NCBI GenBank assembly: GCA_027056485.1 | Contig: JALUKQ010000088.1 | Location: 1-64,000 of the forward strand | Direction of reading: 5' to 3' | From: Campylobacteraceae bacterium | GTDB lineage: Bacteria > Campylobacterota > Campylobacteria > Campylobacterales > Sulfurovaceae | Length of the DNA stretch: 64,000 nt | Translations under genes and position numbers: made by a program | In this document: one piece after another, positions 62,632-64,000 of the stretch | Position numbering within the stretch: position 1 is the first letter of the stretch | Layout: every line of letters starts with the position of its first letter | The notes under the pieces: generated by a model | The model's database searches: none | What the model saw: the letters and a program-made list of their open reading frames with translations, nothing else | What the model was told of the DNA's origin: nothing

Positions 62632-63612
62632 ATGTTTGAAATTATGGAATATTTAGCACCAATTCTTATTGGGATCGTCTTTCTTGCATTGGGTATTTTT
62701 ATATTTATGCTTATTCAAATGAGTGTAAATAAAAAAACAGCAACCATGTCAAATAATGCTGCTTGTAGAAAAGTACATAGAGAAAAGTTTATACGTAACT
62801 GGACAGACTTTTTTTGGTCAAACAGTATGAGGTTCGCATGGATTACACTTTTTTTAACTGCTATCATTATTTATGGCTATGTCATTTATGCACATTTTCA
62901 TATATTTACAGGAGCTGTTATTAGTGTATTTTTTTCAATTCTTACACTAATCTTTTTTTATTTTGCATGGCATAGTTATCATAATTTTGAGGGAAAAGCA
63001 AAAGAAAGACTTACTGAATTTGAAAATGCAATTAAAGCTGGTATAGACAAAGAGATTAGTTTTGAAGGAGATAATATTCAATCTTATTCTAAAGATGATG
63101 ATAACATGGATACAGATGCAATAAAATTTTACTTTCCTGTAGGTACTAAGAAAATTGCCTATCCTCTCTTTCAAAAAAATCCAAAAAAACAACCTATTAT
63201 TGCAGAGAGAAAACTGGAAGTTTTAATCTTATCACGTGAGTACTTTAGTATCTGTAAGTCAGCAACTCCCTTTAACCTTTTAAACCCAAAAGAAGGAGCT
63301 CTCCCTAAAAAGTGTGCTGAAGTAAAAGCTTCTGGAGAGTGTGAAGAGTATTACTACTCTCAAATGAGAAATGTTCTCTATAAAGATGATGCCATTCAAA
63401 TTATTTTTGATAATGAAACTGAAGATGTAAGCTTTAAATGTCCTAAAGCATCACCAAATAGAAAACCTGCTATGAAAGCTTTGAAAGAAAAACTACGAAT
63501 AACAGAACGACAAAGATTATCAAAAATTGATGAACATAAGAAATTTAAAGATATTAAAGAAGATAAAAATAATACTACTAAAGAAGATGAAGAGTTAGAG
63601 AGTGAAGAGTAG
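62632..63612 (+). CDS. Membrane protein of unknown function
   Basis: I chose the ATG at 62632 (326 residues), behind GGGAG at a long spacing and directly before the first helix; an ATG at 62575 would add 19 residues. It has one helix near 7-30 and two near 72-120. A cytoplasmic or periplasmic domain of about 200 residues follows, with four Cys (CKSATPF, KKCAEV, GECEEY, FKCPKA), and then a charged Lys/Glu tail. I recognise no family. It is divergent from topA and convergent with the DUF302 gene. Confidence 0.7.
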   Translation: MFEIMEYLAPILIGIVFLALGIFIFMLIQMSVNKKTATMSNNAACRKVHREKFIRNWTDFFWSNSMRFAWITLFLTAIIIYGYVIYAHFHIFTGAVISVFFSILTLIFFYFAWHSYHNFEGKAKERLTEFENAIKAGIDKEISFEGDNIQSYSKDDDNMDTDAIKFYFPVGTKKIAYPLFQKNPKKQPIIAERKLEVLILSREYFSICKSATPFNLLNPKEGALPKKCAEVKASGECEEYYYSQMRNVLYKDDAIQIIFDNETEDVSFKCPKASPNRKPAMKALKEKLRITERQRLSKIDEHKKFKDIKEDKNNTTKEDEELESEE

Positions 63613-63628
63613 AAGCTAGCTTCTACTC
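63607..63628. terminator. Perfect palindrome between convergent genes
   Basis: GAGTAGAAGCT / AGCTTCTACTC is a perfect 22-base palindrome that includes the stop codon of the left gene and lies 12 bases before the end of the right gene. It probably terminates both directions. Confidence 0.65.
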
Positions 63629-63639
63629 TCTAATATAAA

Positions 63640-64000
63640 TTAAGCAGCTTTTTTAGTAGGAGCTTCTTTTTTTTCAGCAGATGCATTCTCAAGTTCAAAA
63701 CCTAAACCTTTAAATGTTTCAACAACCTTTTTATCAATCTCTTCAATACTCTTTCTCATAGCTTCATCCTTTATTCCAGTCGTTGCTAACCAGTTTTTAA
63801 CATTGGCATAACCTACATGAAGTTCTTTTGAACCCTTTGGAACATAAAAATAAATTGAACATGGAGCAAAGAGTCCAGCTTGTGGTTCACCATGATTAAA
63901 TATAGAATTAGAGAATTTAAAGTGACATAACGATGAAACCCAATAGGCATCATATTTAGAAAATTCTTTCTCAGCATCATCATACTCTAATTTAAAATCT
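63640..64000 (-). CDS. DUF302-family protein (5' end outside window)
   Basis: About 119 C-terminal residues are visible, read leftward from the right edge of the window. The segment SLCHFKFSNSIFNHGEPQAG then LFAPCSIYFYVP matches the DUF302 pattern with its paired Cys, followed by a helical stretch and an Ala/Lys-rich tail. DUF302 proteins are small; some bind haem or act in sulfur and envelope metabolism, but no function is established. The N-terminus lies beyond position 64000. Confidence 0.65.
   Translation of the reverse strand, partial: DFKLEYDDAEKEFSKYDAYWVSSLCHFKFSNSIFNHGEPQAGLFAPCSIYFYVPKGSKELHVGYANVKNWLATTGIKDEAMRKSIEEIDKKVVETFKGLGFELENASAEKKEAPTKKAA

Overview
The window is AT-rich, densely coded chromosomal DNA that looks like a chemolithotrophic Campylobacterota (Sulfurovum/Sulfurimonas-like). 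The grounds are the codon and base bias, the gene order hom / aminotransferase / membrane protein / TrmH-family methylase / rsmI / rpmE (34.9-40.2 kb), which I recall from other members of the phylum, a nosB-nosD pair of the epsilonproteobacterial type, and many periplasmic c-type cytochromes. No rRNA, tRNA, CRISPR array, IS element or prophage was recognised.

Region A (1-19.6 kb) is the most unusual part. It holds a YtfJ-like protein, three exported ferritin-like DUF2202 proteins, an outer-membrane phospholipase A, a heavy-metal RND efflux operon with two small accessory proteins, two very similar OmpR-type response regulators but only one histidine kinase, a nine-haem lipoprotein cytochrome, two beta-barrel proteins with thrombospondin-3-like calcium repeats, an EF-hand protein, a CpxP/LTxxQ-like domain fused to cytochrome c, and a broken DUF4405 gene. 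In front of almost every transcription unit I find one promoter architecture: two 7-base half-sites exactly 11 bp apart, with the second starting exactly 16 bp before a -10 hexamer. Fourteen copies were found by eye, 12 strong and 2 with one degenerate half-site. They fall into TTCATA-like, GGTAATA-like and TTAACA-like classes. Region A therefore reads as one two-component envelope regulon that seems undescribed. One site drives a likely ~90-nt small RNA at 13.0-13.1 kb, and another points into gene-free DNA at 19.57 kb.

Region B (19.6-34.9 kb) holds a di-haem peroxidase with a thioredoxin-like partner, an nosB-nosD-SDR-AraC unit with an FNR-type box but no nosZ, a vWA-like/coiled-coil membrane protein pair, yraN, a 98-bp REP/MITE-like palindromic element, a stand-alone formate dehydrogenase alpha subunit, a Cys-rich small protein, a two-domain PPC/Ig-like secreted protein, yajQ and a YgiQ-type radical SAM protein.

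Region C (34.9-41.8 kb) is housekeeping: hom, an aminotransferase, a RodZ-like membrane protein, two rRNA methylases, L31 and a cation/proton antiporter.

Region D (41.8-55.7 kb) is an exopolysaccharide locus: Wza, Wzc, a CpsB/YwqE-type phosphatase, an SdrD-like surface protein with a sortase-like C-terminal signal, a Wzy-like polymerase, the GDP-fucose genes fcl-gmd-manC, and an OafA-type acyltransferase. It has no recognisable glycosyltransferase. Region E (55.7-64 kb) has a second antiporter, bioB, a beta-helix protein, a phosphodiesterase, topA, an unknown membrane protein and a partial DUF302 protein.
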